From Acanthosepion lycidas (Eukaryota; Mollusca; Cephalopoda; Sepiida; Sepiidae), in NCBI GenBank assembly GCA_963932145.1, contig OZ010587.1, forward strand, positions 110,080,829 to 110,144,828: a stretch of DNA of 64,000 nt, read 5' to 3'. The notes under the pieces were generated by a model. The model did not search any database. It was not told the origin of the DNA and saw only the letters and a program-made list of their open reading frames with translations. Below are positions 25,401-36,574 of the stretch, in pieces (positions within the stretch are counted from its first letter, which is position 1; each line of letters opens with the position of its first letter). A program made the translations under genes and the position numbers.

Positions 25401-25893
25401 TGACTGAAGACAAGAAAGCAACATTCCTGGATGTCCAAGTCTATCGCGCTGAAAAATGATTGAAGACACGAAATCAATGTTCCTGGATGTCCAATTCTAC
25501 CGCGCTGACAGATGACTGAAGACACGAAATCAATGTTTCTGGATGTCCAATTCTACCGCGCTGACAGATGACTGAAGACAAGAAAGCAATGTTCCTTAAT
25601 GTCCAATTCACCCGCGTAGAAAAATGATTGAAGACAAAAAAACATTGTTCCTGGATGGCCAATTTTCCCGCGCAGTAAAATGATTGAAGACAAGAAAACA
25701 AACTTCCTGGATGTCCAATTCTACCGCGCTGAAAGACGACTGAAGACAAGAAAACAATTTTCCTGGATCTCCAATTCTATTACGCTGAACGATGTCTGAA
25801 GACAAGAAAACAATGTTCCTGGATATTCAATTCTACTGCGCGGAATGGTGCTTGAAGACAAGAAAACAATGTTCCTCGATGTCTAATTCTACC

Positions 25894-26424
25894 TTAGTTT
25901 TGGTTCCGTCAAAATTTTATTACTGAGATCGTGTGAATGAGCAACCTATCTGTATGACGGTTTTCAGGAATGCTGATACCAGAGCAGAAGTTAATATCTG
26001 TTGATATTTCCTGTAAAAATTCTGATTCGCTTCCAGGCTGACCCGAAGACGTTTCACTGCTTATTAGGAACTCAAGAGGAAATCTGCGTTCCCCACTTCA
26101 AACCTGAATCAAATATTCAAAACAAACAGTGAAAAGAATCTGGTTCTTCACCCCAAAGAAGTTCAAGCAGACAGCCTATGTTGGCAAGGTGATCGCTTCT
26201 TCTCTTTTTTCTGAAGAGATTTAATAGACTACCTGAAAAAATGGGAAAAAATTTTAATGGTCATTACTATTCATCAGAATTAAGGCAACTAAAGGAAGCA
26301 GTCCAGTCGAAATGTAGATGGAACCTAAAGGCAGGTGTGCTCTTGCTCAAATATAACGTGACTGTTCACATTACTCAGATTTCTGTCTCAATTTATATGC
26401 AGCTGAGGCCTATACAAAACTGAG
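25894..26424 (+). pseudogene. mariner transposase relic, truncated at satellite edge (copy A)
   Basis: The plus strand begins abruptly in the middle of a mariner transposase: M.NLSV with GMLIPEQK (about 25945-25990), FTPKKFKQTAYVGKVIASS (about 26150-26205), then FNGHYYSSELRQLKEAVQ (about 26250-26310) and AGVLLLKYNVTVHITQ, where the catalytic Asp of the DNAPxH block is Tyr (about 26332-26380). The N-terminal half is missing exactly where the satellite array ends. The right edge runs into a second mariner relic that starts at about 26425. Confidence 0.75.
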
Positions 26425-27530
26425 AGGTGTGGGACAAATCAAAAATTGGACAAAACAGATGCCCGAGCAGTCATGAAGTACCTGCAAAAGAAAGGTATGA
26501 CCCCAAAGGAAATCCATGCAGGCATGGTACAGACATTTGATGAGGACTCCCCTTCCTAAGCAACTGTGAAAAAGTGGACTGAGGAAATTAAGCAGGGCAG
26601 GGACAGCAGAGAAGTTGACCCTTGGGTTCATGTTGTCAACCACTGATGAACAAGTTGATACCATTCACCGTATAGTTTTTGATAAGAGACGTTTTACTGT
26701 CTAACAGATTGCTAAGTCCGTAGGCATTAGTTATGATTTGGTCAATAATGTCTTAACTGAGATCTTTGAGATGAGCAAGCTGTCTGTAAGATGGGTCCCA
26801 GGAATGCTGACACCAGAGCAGAAGTGAAAAAGGGTTGATATTTCCAGGAGACTTCTGACTTGGTTTCATGTTTACCCTGAAAATTTCCACCTCAGATTAG
26901 TAACTATGACACTCAGGTTCACCACTTTGAACCTGAATCAAAGATTCAAAGCAGTGGAAATACTCTGGTTTCCCCCCTCGAAGAAGTTCAAGCAAGCAGC
27001 GTATATTGACAAGGTAATTGCTTCTGCTTTATTGAGATGTTGAATGCATAATCATGATAGTCTACGAGGAAAAGAGAAAAAAACTATTAATGGACAGCAC
27101 TGTACATCAGAATCGAGATAAATGAATGAAGCAATCGAATTTAAATGTAGTGGGAAGTTGAGGGAAAGTTTACTCTTGCTCTAGGATAACGCACCCGTTC
27201 ATACTGCTTAGTTAGCCGAAACAGCCAACTATGGTTTTAAATTGGTACCCTGCCCCCCTTAACCACCAGACTACTTCCTGTTTCCTGTTCTCAAATCCCA
27301 CCTGCGTGGTCGCCATTTTGGAAACAATGATTAGATCATATGTACTGTGGAGGAGTTTTTGGAGGACCAGGATGCCATCTTCTTCCGTGATGAGATTGCA
27401 ATGCTTAAGCATCGTTGGACCAAGTGCATTGGTGTCAAGTGGAAAAATATTGAAAAATAATGAAAAATTGTATTGTTTCTCCAACTCCTTTTGGGTGAGG
27501 CTTAGAACATTTTGAACGATGCTTGTATTT
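26425..27530 (+). pseudogene. mariner transposase relic, near full length (copy B)
   Basis: The plus strand carries, in order, DARAVMKYLQKKGMTPKEIH with MVQTFDEDSPS (about 26458-26555), VKKWTEEIKQGRD, IHRIVFDKRRFTV then QIAKSVGISYDLVNNVLTEI (about 26665-26765), MSKLSVRWVPGMLTPEQK, LVTMT at the first catalytic region, KKFKQAAYIDKVIAS, TINGQHC, LLL then DNAPVHTA (about 27175-27210), YGFKLVPCPP, and RWTKCIGVKWKNIEK (about 27414-27458). GTGAGGCTTAGAACATTTTG near 27495 resembles a mariner 3' terminal repeat. At least six in-frame stops and several frameshifts make it inactive. It is close to copy A in family (about 26760-27210 can be compared). Confidence 0.85.
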
Positions 27531-28158
27531 TAGTGCGGGAATTTGCTTTGTGGGGCGGATGTGATGCTCGGATCCTCTGCGCAGAAAACGACTTTTTTAT
27601 TTTGTGTTTTGCTTTATTAGCGCTCACATCTGGCCGACATGCAGAATGAATCAGAAAGAGATCTAACTGCAGCGGAGTATAACAAATAGGAAAGTGTTGT
27701 CGTTTTCATGGTCAAAGGGAACGAAAGCGAAACTTTAAAAAATCGCGTCGTCTGTAATTCTAAATAATCTTTTAAACTGAGTAATTAAAAAATTAGCAGG
27801 ACTGAACAAGTGAATGCTGTTAGTGTTAAGGGTGGTCATCTTAAAAGTATGAATATAATGTTATATATTTTTTTTTTGTGTGTGTATTGGTAACTTTGTT
27901 AGCGCATTAATTTCCGAGGCCAAAAAATAATGAAATCTGCCTGACCCATTCTATTCACGGTAGGATCGGTGTTAAATTGAAATTATTGTGTTGGTCTATA
28001 TGTTGGTTTATAGTAAATGTTCTGCTTATTAAGCGAATGAACTTGTCGTATGCTGTCGACACTCCGACATTTTTTAAAAACAACCGGAAGAAAAAGCTTA
28101 ATGAACGTTGTTGTAAGACCGATTACGGATATAAAAATGCCTCAAATCAACGAATAAA
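27531..28158. other. no recognisable gene
   Basis: Mixed-composition sequence between a mariner relic and the structured dimer. A 68-codon plus-strand frame at 27977-28183 has no recognisable domain. Confidence 0.45.
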
Positions 28159-28846
28159 AGCATGTTTCTTTGCCAGTGTGTAAATTACTCTTTTTGAGTA
28201 ATTTCACGTCTACTTATCATCTCTCTGTTGCGTCTCTGTCTTTGGGCAGAGTGCACTCGGAGGCGACTCTGTCCTTTGAAAGAGTCTCAACTGAGGAAAA
28301 TTATACTTAGAGGTGCCGGCCCTGGGGAACAGCTGCCCGAGGCCGCGCATTCATATTGCACTAAAGAGAATGATCGGTGCATGCACAGAGGCCAGCGCAA
28401 TCGACGGTTGCGTGGGCTCGGAGAATTTTTGCTCCTTGCCGGGTGCACGCGCTCGGGCTCCCCACATTAAACCGACCTTGTGTCACAACCTGACCTCGTG
28501 GTGGGTTGAGTAAATACAAATTACTCTTTTTGAGTAGTTACACGTCTACTTATTATCTCTCGGTTGCGTCTCTGTCCTTGGACAGAGTGTGCTCAGAGGC
28601 TTCTCTGTCAAAGGACAGAGGGGCAACTGGGAAAATAATACTGAGAATTGCCCAGCCCTGGGGAACAGCTGTCTGAGGCCGCGCCCTCCCATTGCACCAG
28701 AGGATCGAGGCCAGCGCAACCGACGGTTGCGTGAGCTGAGGGGAATTTTTGTTCCTGTCCCGGGCGTACGCGCTCGGTTCCCCAGCTAAAAATAGACTTT
28801 GTGACACATCTCGTCCAAGTGGGGGAACAGAGCATGTTTCTTTGCC
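28159..28846 (+). mobile_element. retroposed tandem dimer of a GC-rich, hairpin-rich RNA-like unit with 16-bp target-site duplication
   Basis: Two direct units begin with AAATTACTCTTTTTGAGTA at 28182 and 28518 (period 336). They are bounded by an exact 16-bp direct repeat, AGCATGTTTCTTTGCC, at 28159-28174 and 28831-28846, as expected for a retroposition target-site duplication. Each unit carries hairpins: TTACTC/GAGTAA; CTCTGTC/GGCAGAG in unit 1 against CTCTGTC/GACAGAG in unit 2; CGCAAYC/GGTTGCG; and GGAG/CTCC around AATTTTTG in unit 1 against GGAA/TTCC in unit 2. Several differences preserve pairing. No RNA polymerase III boxes, poly-A tail or ORF are visible. A third, diverged copy lies at 57633-57829 on the minus strand. 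I cannot name the RNA. Confidence 0.65.
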
Positions 28847-29269
28847 CAGATGACTAGTATATGGGCTGCGAATCAAATTAGCTAGCTTTAGGATAGTCAG
28901 TGACAACCAACCTCACACCACTTTCCCTTTTTATTTCTTATTTTTTATAGTGACTAGGATCAAAGTGTAGCATCGGTTCGGGCAGCCGGCCCACAGCTCA
29001 AGCTATCACCAGCAATTCCAGCTTGACAAAACTGTCCTTTTTCAGGTCAACACTCTCCATTGACTACTAAACTGTCCTTTACAGGACAACGCTCTTCAAC
29101 GGCTACAAAATTGTCCTTTTCAGTACAACGTTCTTCAGCGACTATAAAACATCATTCAATATCTGTTTGCGGGCCAATATACCACTCACAACAAACTTTT
29201 CATTCGCCTTAATACATCCTAGTATCGGGCACTTATTTATTTTTACGAAGGATATCATATATGATTCTT
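28847..29269. repeat. unclassified stretch with three about 39-bp tandem units
   Basis: From about 29025 to 29147, the pattern AAACTGTCCTTTwCAGGwCA then ACGCTCTTCAACGGCTAC occurs three times with diverged copies. The stretch before it holds a 28-bp sequence (28951-28978) resembling the 5' part of U2 snRNA, but nothing else of U2. It may be a flank or 3' part of an unclassified repeat next to the LINE. Confidence 0.5.
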
Positions 29270-31490
29270 TTTTTTTTAGGCAATTCACTCCAAGCAAAGC
29301 GGGAGTGCCACTAGCACGCAAGGGGTTACAGAGGAGTGAGAACAAGAGTAAAGAGGAGTGTTTGAGGAAAGCATATCGAAAAGGATAGGAAACAAGCTCA
29401 GGGTGTCAGATGTCGATTGACATTACACTTGAATATTTGAAGAATTATAGTCATCAGGGAAGCAAGTAAAGGGAACGGAGTTCCACAGATGGGAAGTGCG
29501 AGAGAAGAAGCTGTTTGAGAAGAAGAGAAGGTTACATTAAAACGTTTTCACAGTGAAAGGGTGGGACCGAGATGCCAGCCTGGTAGCTCGTTTAAATTCA
29601 TGTAGTTCGGGAACCAGCGAAAGTAGCTCGTCGGAACAGTTGCCGTGAAAATACTTGTTGAAGAGACAGCAGGAAGTCACAGCACGTCTGTAGGAAAGCG
29701 ATTGTAGACTAGATGTCAGATCAGGACCTATCATCTTGCATATTCGTCTCTGGATTTTGTCAAGGACCTCGAGACGTACAGCGGGAGCACCAGACCGCAT
29801 ATTACAGCAATATTCCATGCAAGGACAGATGGATGATTTATAGATTTGAAGGATGAACTCAGACGAGAAAACCTTTATGGCACGACACAGAGAGCCAACT
29901 TTCCTTGCGGTAGATGAAGCTATTGATTCAATGTATTTATTCCACCTAATGTCAGTAGACAGCGTGAGATCAAGCAGGCGTAACGAGGCGTTCTCAAGGA
30001 GTTGGGAATCAGCCATTCTGAGGGGAGGGTTCTCTGTGGTGGGTGAAGGAAAGCAGTTTCGTTTTGGAGGCATTAAAGTTTATAAGCCATTTTCTGCCCC
30101 AGTCAACCACAGATTGAAGGTCCTTTTCGAGATCAGCAACAAGGTTAGTTTTGTCAGATGCCATCTTGGGGACTGATGACATCAGGAAGATCATTGATGA
30201 AGATCAGGAACAGTGTAGGGCCCAAGATAGAGCTTTGGGGAACACCAGTATTCGTGATAAAAGAGCCAGAGGAGAACCCGTTTATGACGAACTTCATTTC
30301 ACGGTTTGACAGGAATGATTGTATTAAGTCAAATAATCGTCCTGTAATACCGTCTCCCTGAAGCTTACAAAGAAGGCCAACATGCCAAACCCTATGTAAC
30401 GCTTTAGAGATATATAGAGCCACGGCTCGAGATTCTCCATTATTGTTGAGTGCTTGGTATATCAATTCAGTTATGGCCGTGAGCACGTCAGTGGTTGATC
30501 GGGCAAAGCGGAAACCATATTGCTTGTCGGAGAGCAGATTATGTGAGGTGTGGTGCTTAACCACTTCCGCGTTGATTAAAGCCTCAAAGACTTTACCGAA
30601 GAGTGGTAGGAGACTGCTAGGACGTTAGTTAGACGTGTCAGAAGGGTCACCAGTGTTCTTAAAGACGGGCACAACATATGAGGACTTCCAACAGGCTGGA
30701 AAGCAAGAGTCGGTGAGGCAGTAGTTGTAAAGTTTAGAGAGGACAGGAGCCAATTCAGGAGCACATTTCTTCAGGACAATAACCAGTATCCCGTCGCCAC
30801 CACTAGCCTTAATTTAGAGATGATATCCAATGCCATCGTTGGGGTTATGTGCATCTCATTCAGTAGAGCCTCAGTTCTAGGGAAAAGGTCCGGTGTGGGT
30901 ACACCAGATGAGTCTAGCGCTGAATTGGATGAGCAAAGCATTCAGCCTTATCAGCTGAGGAGACCAGGACCTCAAATTGGTTGAATAAAGTGGGTATTGA
31001 GGGTTTGCTGTTGTTCAGCACGCTTTTGGAGAGCCGTCAATAATCTTTTGAACCAAACTTGCGAGATGCAATATGTTGATTCATTCTTTCGACAAAGAGT
31101 AACTGCTTCTTTGAGGATATGTCTCGTTACGAGCAGTGACAAAGAGACGTCTGTTGTAATCAGACATGTCCCCACGGTATAGACGGAAGTAGTATTTCCT
31201 GTGGGCAATAGCTGCTGCAAAAGCAGCTGAGAACCGAGAGGATGAATGCGATTTTACTTTATATTTTCTTGTAGGGATGAAAACCTCGATTACAGCTTTT
31301 ACCCAGGATGAGACGTCAGACGTACATTTTTGGAGTGGGAGGTTAATCACAAAAGATAATAATTTCCATGTGATTATGCAAACATTTTTAAAAATTAAAT
31401 ATATAGGTTCTATTTGCCAACAATACCTTGAGCCAATCATGTTATTTAGTGATATTAAGATTAACACTTTCACTACTGAATTTTTATAGC
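29270..31490 (-). pseudogene. decayed LINE, Jockey/CR1-like reverse transcriptase (copy 4)
   Basis: This minus-strand copy is better preserved than the one at 4740-7110. From its 5' side: SWVKAVIEVFIPTRKYKVK and FSAAFAAAIAHRKYYFRLY (about 31330-31180); RT blocks LLSDKQYGFRFARSTTDVLT, then AVALYISKALHRVWHVGLL, where the first catalytic Asp (D in ALDxSKAFD) is Tyr (about 30540-30380); GVPQSSILGPTLFLIFINDL (about 30250-30190); and thumb and C-terminal blocks with LDKIQRRICKMIG and FNKYFHGNCSDELLSLVPE (about 29770-29600). The 3' end carries CACGCAAGGGGTTAC at about 29317. The endonuclease domain is not visible. Frame breaks and lost aspartates make it inactive. Confidence 0.85.
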
Positions 31491-33990
31491 ATTGTTGCCT
31501 GGCTGTGCTGGCCCATTTTGATAAAAATAGAAAATTGCCATTGACTGGAAATAAATGGCTATAGATACTTCTGATGATGCTTGCTTATGGGAACTTTTAT
31601 TTTTTTTCTTTTGAATGTACACTCTTTAGTAAGGACTAAGCGGACAACCCCTTCCCCCTACCCCCCCCCAAAAAAAAACAAAAAAAAACACATGCACACA
31701 CACAATAAAAATACGTCAAAAGATATGTTGCAGTATACGCTATTGGTATGTCGACTCTGATTTGGAAATACCATTAAGCGCTGGTTAGTTTATAACAAAC
31801 GCTAAGGACCGACATGACACCAGTGTTTTGAAAACGTATATATATGTCGACAGCAGGTAATGTAAGTTTCGTAAAGACATATAAATAGAGAAATGCAGAA
31901 ATGTTAAGGATTTTCAAATAACAGAAAAAATTGACATTAGAAAAGATTTAATGGACAGACCAAAGAACAAATAATTTATTTCCTGAGGTTTTAAAATAAA
32001 GTAAATTATTATTTATTTTTAAAATAAAGTAAATTATCATTTATTTCTTAAACACTTTCCTTTCTATGCAATTTAAGGTTACGTGTATGTGTGGGGTAGG
32101 TGATGTGCGTGGCCACTTGTAAACGATTAAAAAAGAAACATACAAAAATTAGGTTTCTATTACGGACCTTTCTTTACTTTTTATAGAAACTGTAGGAAAA
32201 CAAAGTTCTCAATGTGTTGTGGATGAATAGGTTTTTTTTGCTATGCATGTCAGCGGTCACCATTATGTTGTGGGAGTTCATTTACATCATAGAAGCAGAA
32301 ATTAGCCTCGTGTTCACGGAGATAAAAGCATTCTTGACTCGAAATAAAACGTACACAAATAACAGAAAAAGAATGGTAAATTGAATATTAATTTCATACA
32401 ATTTATTTATATTTTTGTGTATTGATGTGTGTATTTTTTAGGTTACAATTGTTTTATGGTATATGTAATAAAAGGAAGAAGTTACTCCGTAGTATTACAC
32501 GCCATCTCACAGAGAAAAGTTACACACATGTTGCCCGTACCAAGGTTCGTGACGAAGAGATTAAATTTAACGTCTTTTGGCGGGATGTCCGTATTTTCGG
32601 CAGGAACAGATTTTGTTGCATGCTGGGAGTATTTTTATTATTTTTAATTTTAATTTATTTTATATAAGGTTTTTTATGTTATTGTTTTATTTTATTCATA
32701 ATTTTCATTATTATTATTATTATTTTATATTTTATTTTTATTTATTCAAAATAATAATTATGTCCCTACAGTCTCTTTGGTGTGTTTGTTTTCTTTTTCT
32801 GATCCAGAAGTTAAAGGATAAGTAAAGATAAGCATCGTTATAATGGTCGAGATCAAATCAATCTTGAACGACAAAGAAATGGTTGTTTTTCTTCACAGAT
32901 GAAGGTTTTAGAAGGTACATGCCAACACTATGTACTGGAACGTGGAAAAGGTTTCGGAGGAGGTTCTGCAAAATACATGCGAACGCTATGCGTCGGAAAG
33001 TGGAAAAGAGTTTTTTTTTCCTAGTCCTTTCTGAAAGTGGAGTTTTCTTTTTTAGTCCATAAGTTATGATAAATGTCATGACAATGATGGTTGTGATCGT
33101 GCAGATCAAGTCACCTTTGCCCTGAATTGGAATGACCAGAGTACAGGTTGTACTTACTTCATCCGTCAGTCGACTGTGACTAGATGACGTTTCCAAGCAG
33201 AGACTTTTTTTTTCACGTCTTGCTATATATTGGAGAAAGAGGAAGAAAGAAGGAAAGAAATGTTTGTCTTTTTATAGAACTGAAACAGCACCCCCTACTG
33301 GGCGTTTGGTGAAGCCCAGTCGAGTACTAAAATTTCCGGTTCCTTTATTACTAGCATCATGGGGAAGTGTATTTTTTTAATTCATTATAATTATGTTATT
33401 TATTAATTTTAGTTAATTTTCCGACAGACTTTACCCTTCAATCCCGTGATTCTGTTGGATTGGTGTGGTGTGGGGGGGGCAGAAAAAACCGAGAGGAATA
33501 CGAAACGACTTCTAAAAACTGGATGCAGCAATCACCTGATGAAGGTCAAAGTATTACAAAACATTAACAAATACGGAAACTATAGTCAGAAATAAGTGAA
33601 GGAAAGTTAAGACATAGTTGATACTTTAGATTTTTAAGGGGGCAAGTGATTTCTCTAGTTATAAATAATTTAAAATTGGTTTCCCAAGAGAGAGAGAGAG
33701 AGAGAGAGAGGACAAAAACAACAACAAAAAAACGACTTCATAAATCAATGTATTAAAAAATTACATCGTGTAACGAGTTTCTTAACTCATCGTAAGTCGT
33801 AAGGGTACAACACGCAGCCGTGCTGTAACAGGAGCAAAATAATCTGATGGTGCCCAGCTCTCTTCAGGCTGTTTTTTTCCCCGCCAAGAAGTCTTCTCCT
33901 ACGCGGTTGCTACCGAAAAGCAAGACAGCCACGTTTACTCTGCTATTTAACATAGAGCTAATGCTTTTTTTAAGCGTAGCGTGAAGTGAA
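31491..33990. other. no recognisable gene
   Basis: AT-rich sequence with (A)n/(CA)n at 31660-31710 and an (AG)n tract at about 33690-33710. Open frames around 32422-32825 are Phe/Tyr/Ile-rich low complexity. A perfect short hairpin (CTGGGC/GCCCAG) lies at about 33298-33321. I find no domain or RNA gene. Confidence 0.5.
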
Positions 33991-34002
33991 CGAAACAAAA
34001 TC

Positions 34003-34580
34003 TAGAAATTGGGTAAATTTTCATTTTAACACCCGAGCGTCCTTCACTGCTGAACTATTTTCTTTCAGAAATTAGTACGTGCTTCCGTAAAGCGATTTTT
34101 TGTACTTAATTTAAGAAAGCTAACTTTCAAATATATGTAAACATCGACAAATAAAATAACAAAAGAAAAAAAAAACCTAACCCTAATTTGAAAGTTAACG
34201 TTCTTCTTAAAAAAAAAAATACTTTGTTATTCTTTTATTTGTCGATGTTTACATATATTTGAAAGTTAACTTTATTGAATTAAATACACAAAAAAAAAAA
34301 AAAAAAAAAAAAAATCGCTTTACGGAAGCGCGTACTAATTTCTACAAGGAATTACTGTGAAGGAAGTAAATAGGCCCAAATTGTATGCGTCCACCAACAA
34401 AATTCAGCACTGAATTACTTATCGGCTGACGAAAGACCAGGAAAAAGTCCGATTTTTTATGTAGGTTTCTTCAATATCGAATTGTTGATTTGAGTTCAGC
34501 ACGGAAATAAGACCATTTTGGAAAAATTTGAAGGGATATTAGCGCTCGGGTGTCAAAATGAAAATTTACCAGAAATTGAA
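34003..34580. mobile_element. large foldback (inverted-repeat) element
   Basis: The inner arms are at 34067-34165 and about 34221-34343. The left AGAAATTAGTACGTGCTTCC with GTAAAGCGATTTTTTGTAC pairs with the right AAATCGCTTTACGGAAGCGC and GTACTAATTTCT. The left TTTCAAATATATGTAAACAT with CGACAAATAAAATAACAA pairs with its near-perfect complement on the right. An outer arm (34011-34040, TAAATTTTCATTTTAACACC then CGAGCG) pairs with 34541-34570 (CGCTCGGGTGTCAAAATGAA then AATTTA). About 190 bp present only on the right side (34350-34540) suggests a later insertion or a left-side deletion. No transposase frame is present. Confidence 0.75.
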
Positions 34581-36560
34581 CTGAACACGCTGTATTCATT
34601 TTCTTGCATCTGCATCCCCCCCAAAAAAAATAAACAGTTACGAAATCATTCATTGCAATCGTTTTGTTCACGTTTGGTTCAAGCTTTAAATAAAATGGCG
34701 CAAAATATTCAAAATAGTTTTCTTTTTGACTCCAGTACATTTTACAACTTTAGTTTACTAAATAAATAAAAATAATAAAAAAAAAGAACTTAATACACCA
34801 AGTGAATTTGTATTGTTTTTAATATATGTCTGTAGTGTAGTGTAACTTATCTCTTTTGAACTGTCGATTCCAAGTGGCAGTGTCTTTGCTATGACAATGG
34901 CGGACTTTACCGAAGATATTTACGAAACCGGGAGGTGAAAAGAAGACCGTCTCTGTGAAAAGAGTCAACTCCACAATAAAGTTAAAAAAAAAAAAAAAAA
35001 TAAAAATAAAGACTCACGCGTGAAAACCTTTTTAGTTTTTAATAAGTAAGGCCTTTAAATAAAAATAAAATACCACCAACTTCAACTAATAATTATGACG
35101 TTATTTCTGAGGCCACGGGAAAGCTAGTAGCACGTTAAGATTATTTTGAAAATAATTTCCATGGTTTCACCGAATCCATGTTCAAAGAGACGCATGTTAA
35201 AAAAGAAACAAAAAAAATTATAAATGTTTGGGGAGAAAAAAAAAAAAAAAAAAATCAATAGAATTTGGAGAGAAAATTCGTTTTAGTTAACACTTGAATT
35301 ATTTCCCCTTTCACATTAAGCCCAGCTTGTAGTGTAGGCAAATGTGGATATGACAACGCAGAGCTTGTTTCTCGTGATGAGAAATGACGTTTCGAGTGGC
35401 AATTCCTCCTGCCTTCTTCAGACTGGCAGCGAACTTTATTCACCTCCTCCTACCAACGTTCATATCTTTCTGAACAGAGCAGTAGTCAACGAAAGGTTTG
35501 AAAAGAAGGCAACTAGCCGAAACGTGCACGCTTCGCTACAAAAACCGTCGAGTCGGAACAAGACCAACTTCGCTCTTGTTAATAAAAAAAAAAATGAAAA
35601 TTACTCTGACAATAATCGAAAATTCTTTGCTATGAAAACAAACGGGTCCACATAGCTATCTGAATAATCTGAGTTAATTTTTTTTTAGAGAGATTAATTT
35701 TGCCATCTTAGTTTAACGTTGAATAAGGGATAGAAAGAATGTGTTGCGCCAACCTTCCAAATAATTTCGGCCTGAAACTATACGTTGAATGTGCGCGCGC
35801 ATGCGTATTGAATGTCCCAAAATAAATCCACCACTTATGCTTTTCCAAACATGTCCCATCATTTATTACTACTAATACTGCTGCTACCGTTTCTCTGCTA
35901 CTGCCGTGACTTGTACATCTTACCTTCTCTTTTTTTAAATTTATATCAATTTTTTTTTAATAATAAAAATTATCATGCAAGGCAATTTGAATTCAGATTT
36001 TTTTATGGATCATCATAGTAAGTAATTGATAACATCGTGAACTTCTTAGCATTCTAGTACGTGATTAACAAAAACTGGTTAGTGTTTAAAAAAATAAAAA
36101 ATTCTTTTTTTGTCATTATTGGCATTTCAATTAAAATTTACTCGAACTTTTTTTTTTTTTTAATATTTAAAATCTCAGTTTTGGTGAAGAAAGATAATCA
36201 GGCTTTTACAAGCATACTTAAGTTATATTACTTCTTAACATATTGATATCATTATTGTTTTTCATTTCAATAGACCAATACAATCAAAATTTATTTTTTT
36301 TATTTGTTTTTAATTTTCATTACGTCCTTTTCAGAACTATTCAACTAAAAAAAAAAAATAAATAAATAAAAATGGATAAATAAATCATAGGTGCTAATTA
36401 ATATTTGTTTTTAGATCGAAGGTTGTTTTCTTTTATTTTTTGGTCTACAAGATTATTTAGTACGAGCATTACAAATCAGTTAAATGCTCCCCCAAACATC
36501 AAGAAGATCCACTCGTATTTCGCGTTCTTCCCCTTTTACTCGTTGAAGACGAACTTGTGC
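34581..36560. other. no recognisable gene
   Basis: AT-rich sequence with many A/T homopolymers. Two segments near 35380-35425 and 35500-35530 carry an inverted ACGTTTCG...CTTCTTCAG / GAAGGC...CGAAACGT pair that recalls the terminal repeats of the element at 50325-50730. This may be an old foldback remnant. No supported reading frame. Confidence 0.4.
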
Positions 36561-36574
36561 GAATCCATAGTCGG

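Larger units (their letters stand above)
15113..25893. repeat. 56-bp satellite array with higher-order repeats (about 190 monomers)
   Basis: A tandem array of a 56-bp monomer. A typical copy reads TTCCTGGATGTCCAATTCTA, then CCGCGCTGAAAGATGATTGA, then AGACAAGAAAACAATG. Variation is concentrated at a few positions (CGCGCT/CTGCT/GCTTT; ATGATT/ATGACT/ATGGTT; AAAACAATG/AAATCAATG). Occasional 55-nt or shortened monomers occur. Since 56 is not a multiple of three, frames rotate through all phases every 168 bp, and many minus-strand frames of 70-140 codons stay open only because the monomer has few stops on that strand. There is no start context, no splice structure and no selection signal, so I call it non-coding satellite. 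It ends sharply inside a mariner relic at 25893. Confidence 0.95.

Noticed and set aside
15262-25805. Many open frames of 65-139 codons across the satellite, with repeated motifs such as SSIIFQRGRIGHPGTLFSC
   Set aside because: They come from a 56-bp unit that rotates through three frames and has few stops on the minus strand. The frames begin and end wherever a monomer variant adds or removes a stop. No gene is supported.
15113-25893. CRISPR-like array
   Set aside because: The repeats are head-to-tail 56-bp monomers with no unique spacers, and the surrounding sequence is eukaryotic.
28175-28260. Hammerhead ribozyme in the structured dimer
   Set aside because: The minus strand has GATGA followed by GTGAAA in unit 1, but the full CTGATGA core is missing and unit 2 breaks the GAAA. 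Not enough to call.
34170-34182. CCTAACCCTAA, which looks like telomere repeat
   Set aside because: Only two units, lying in the loop region of the foldback element; too short to be an interstitial telomere.
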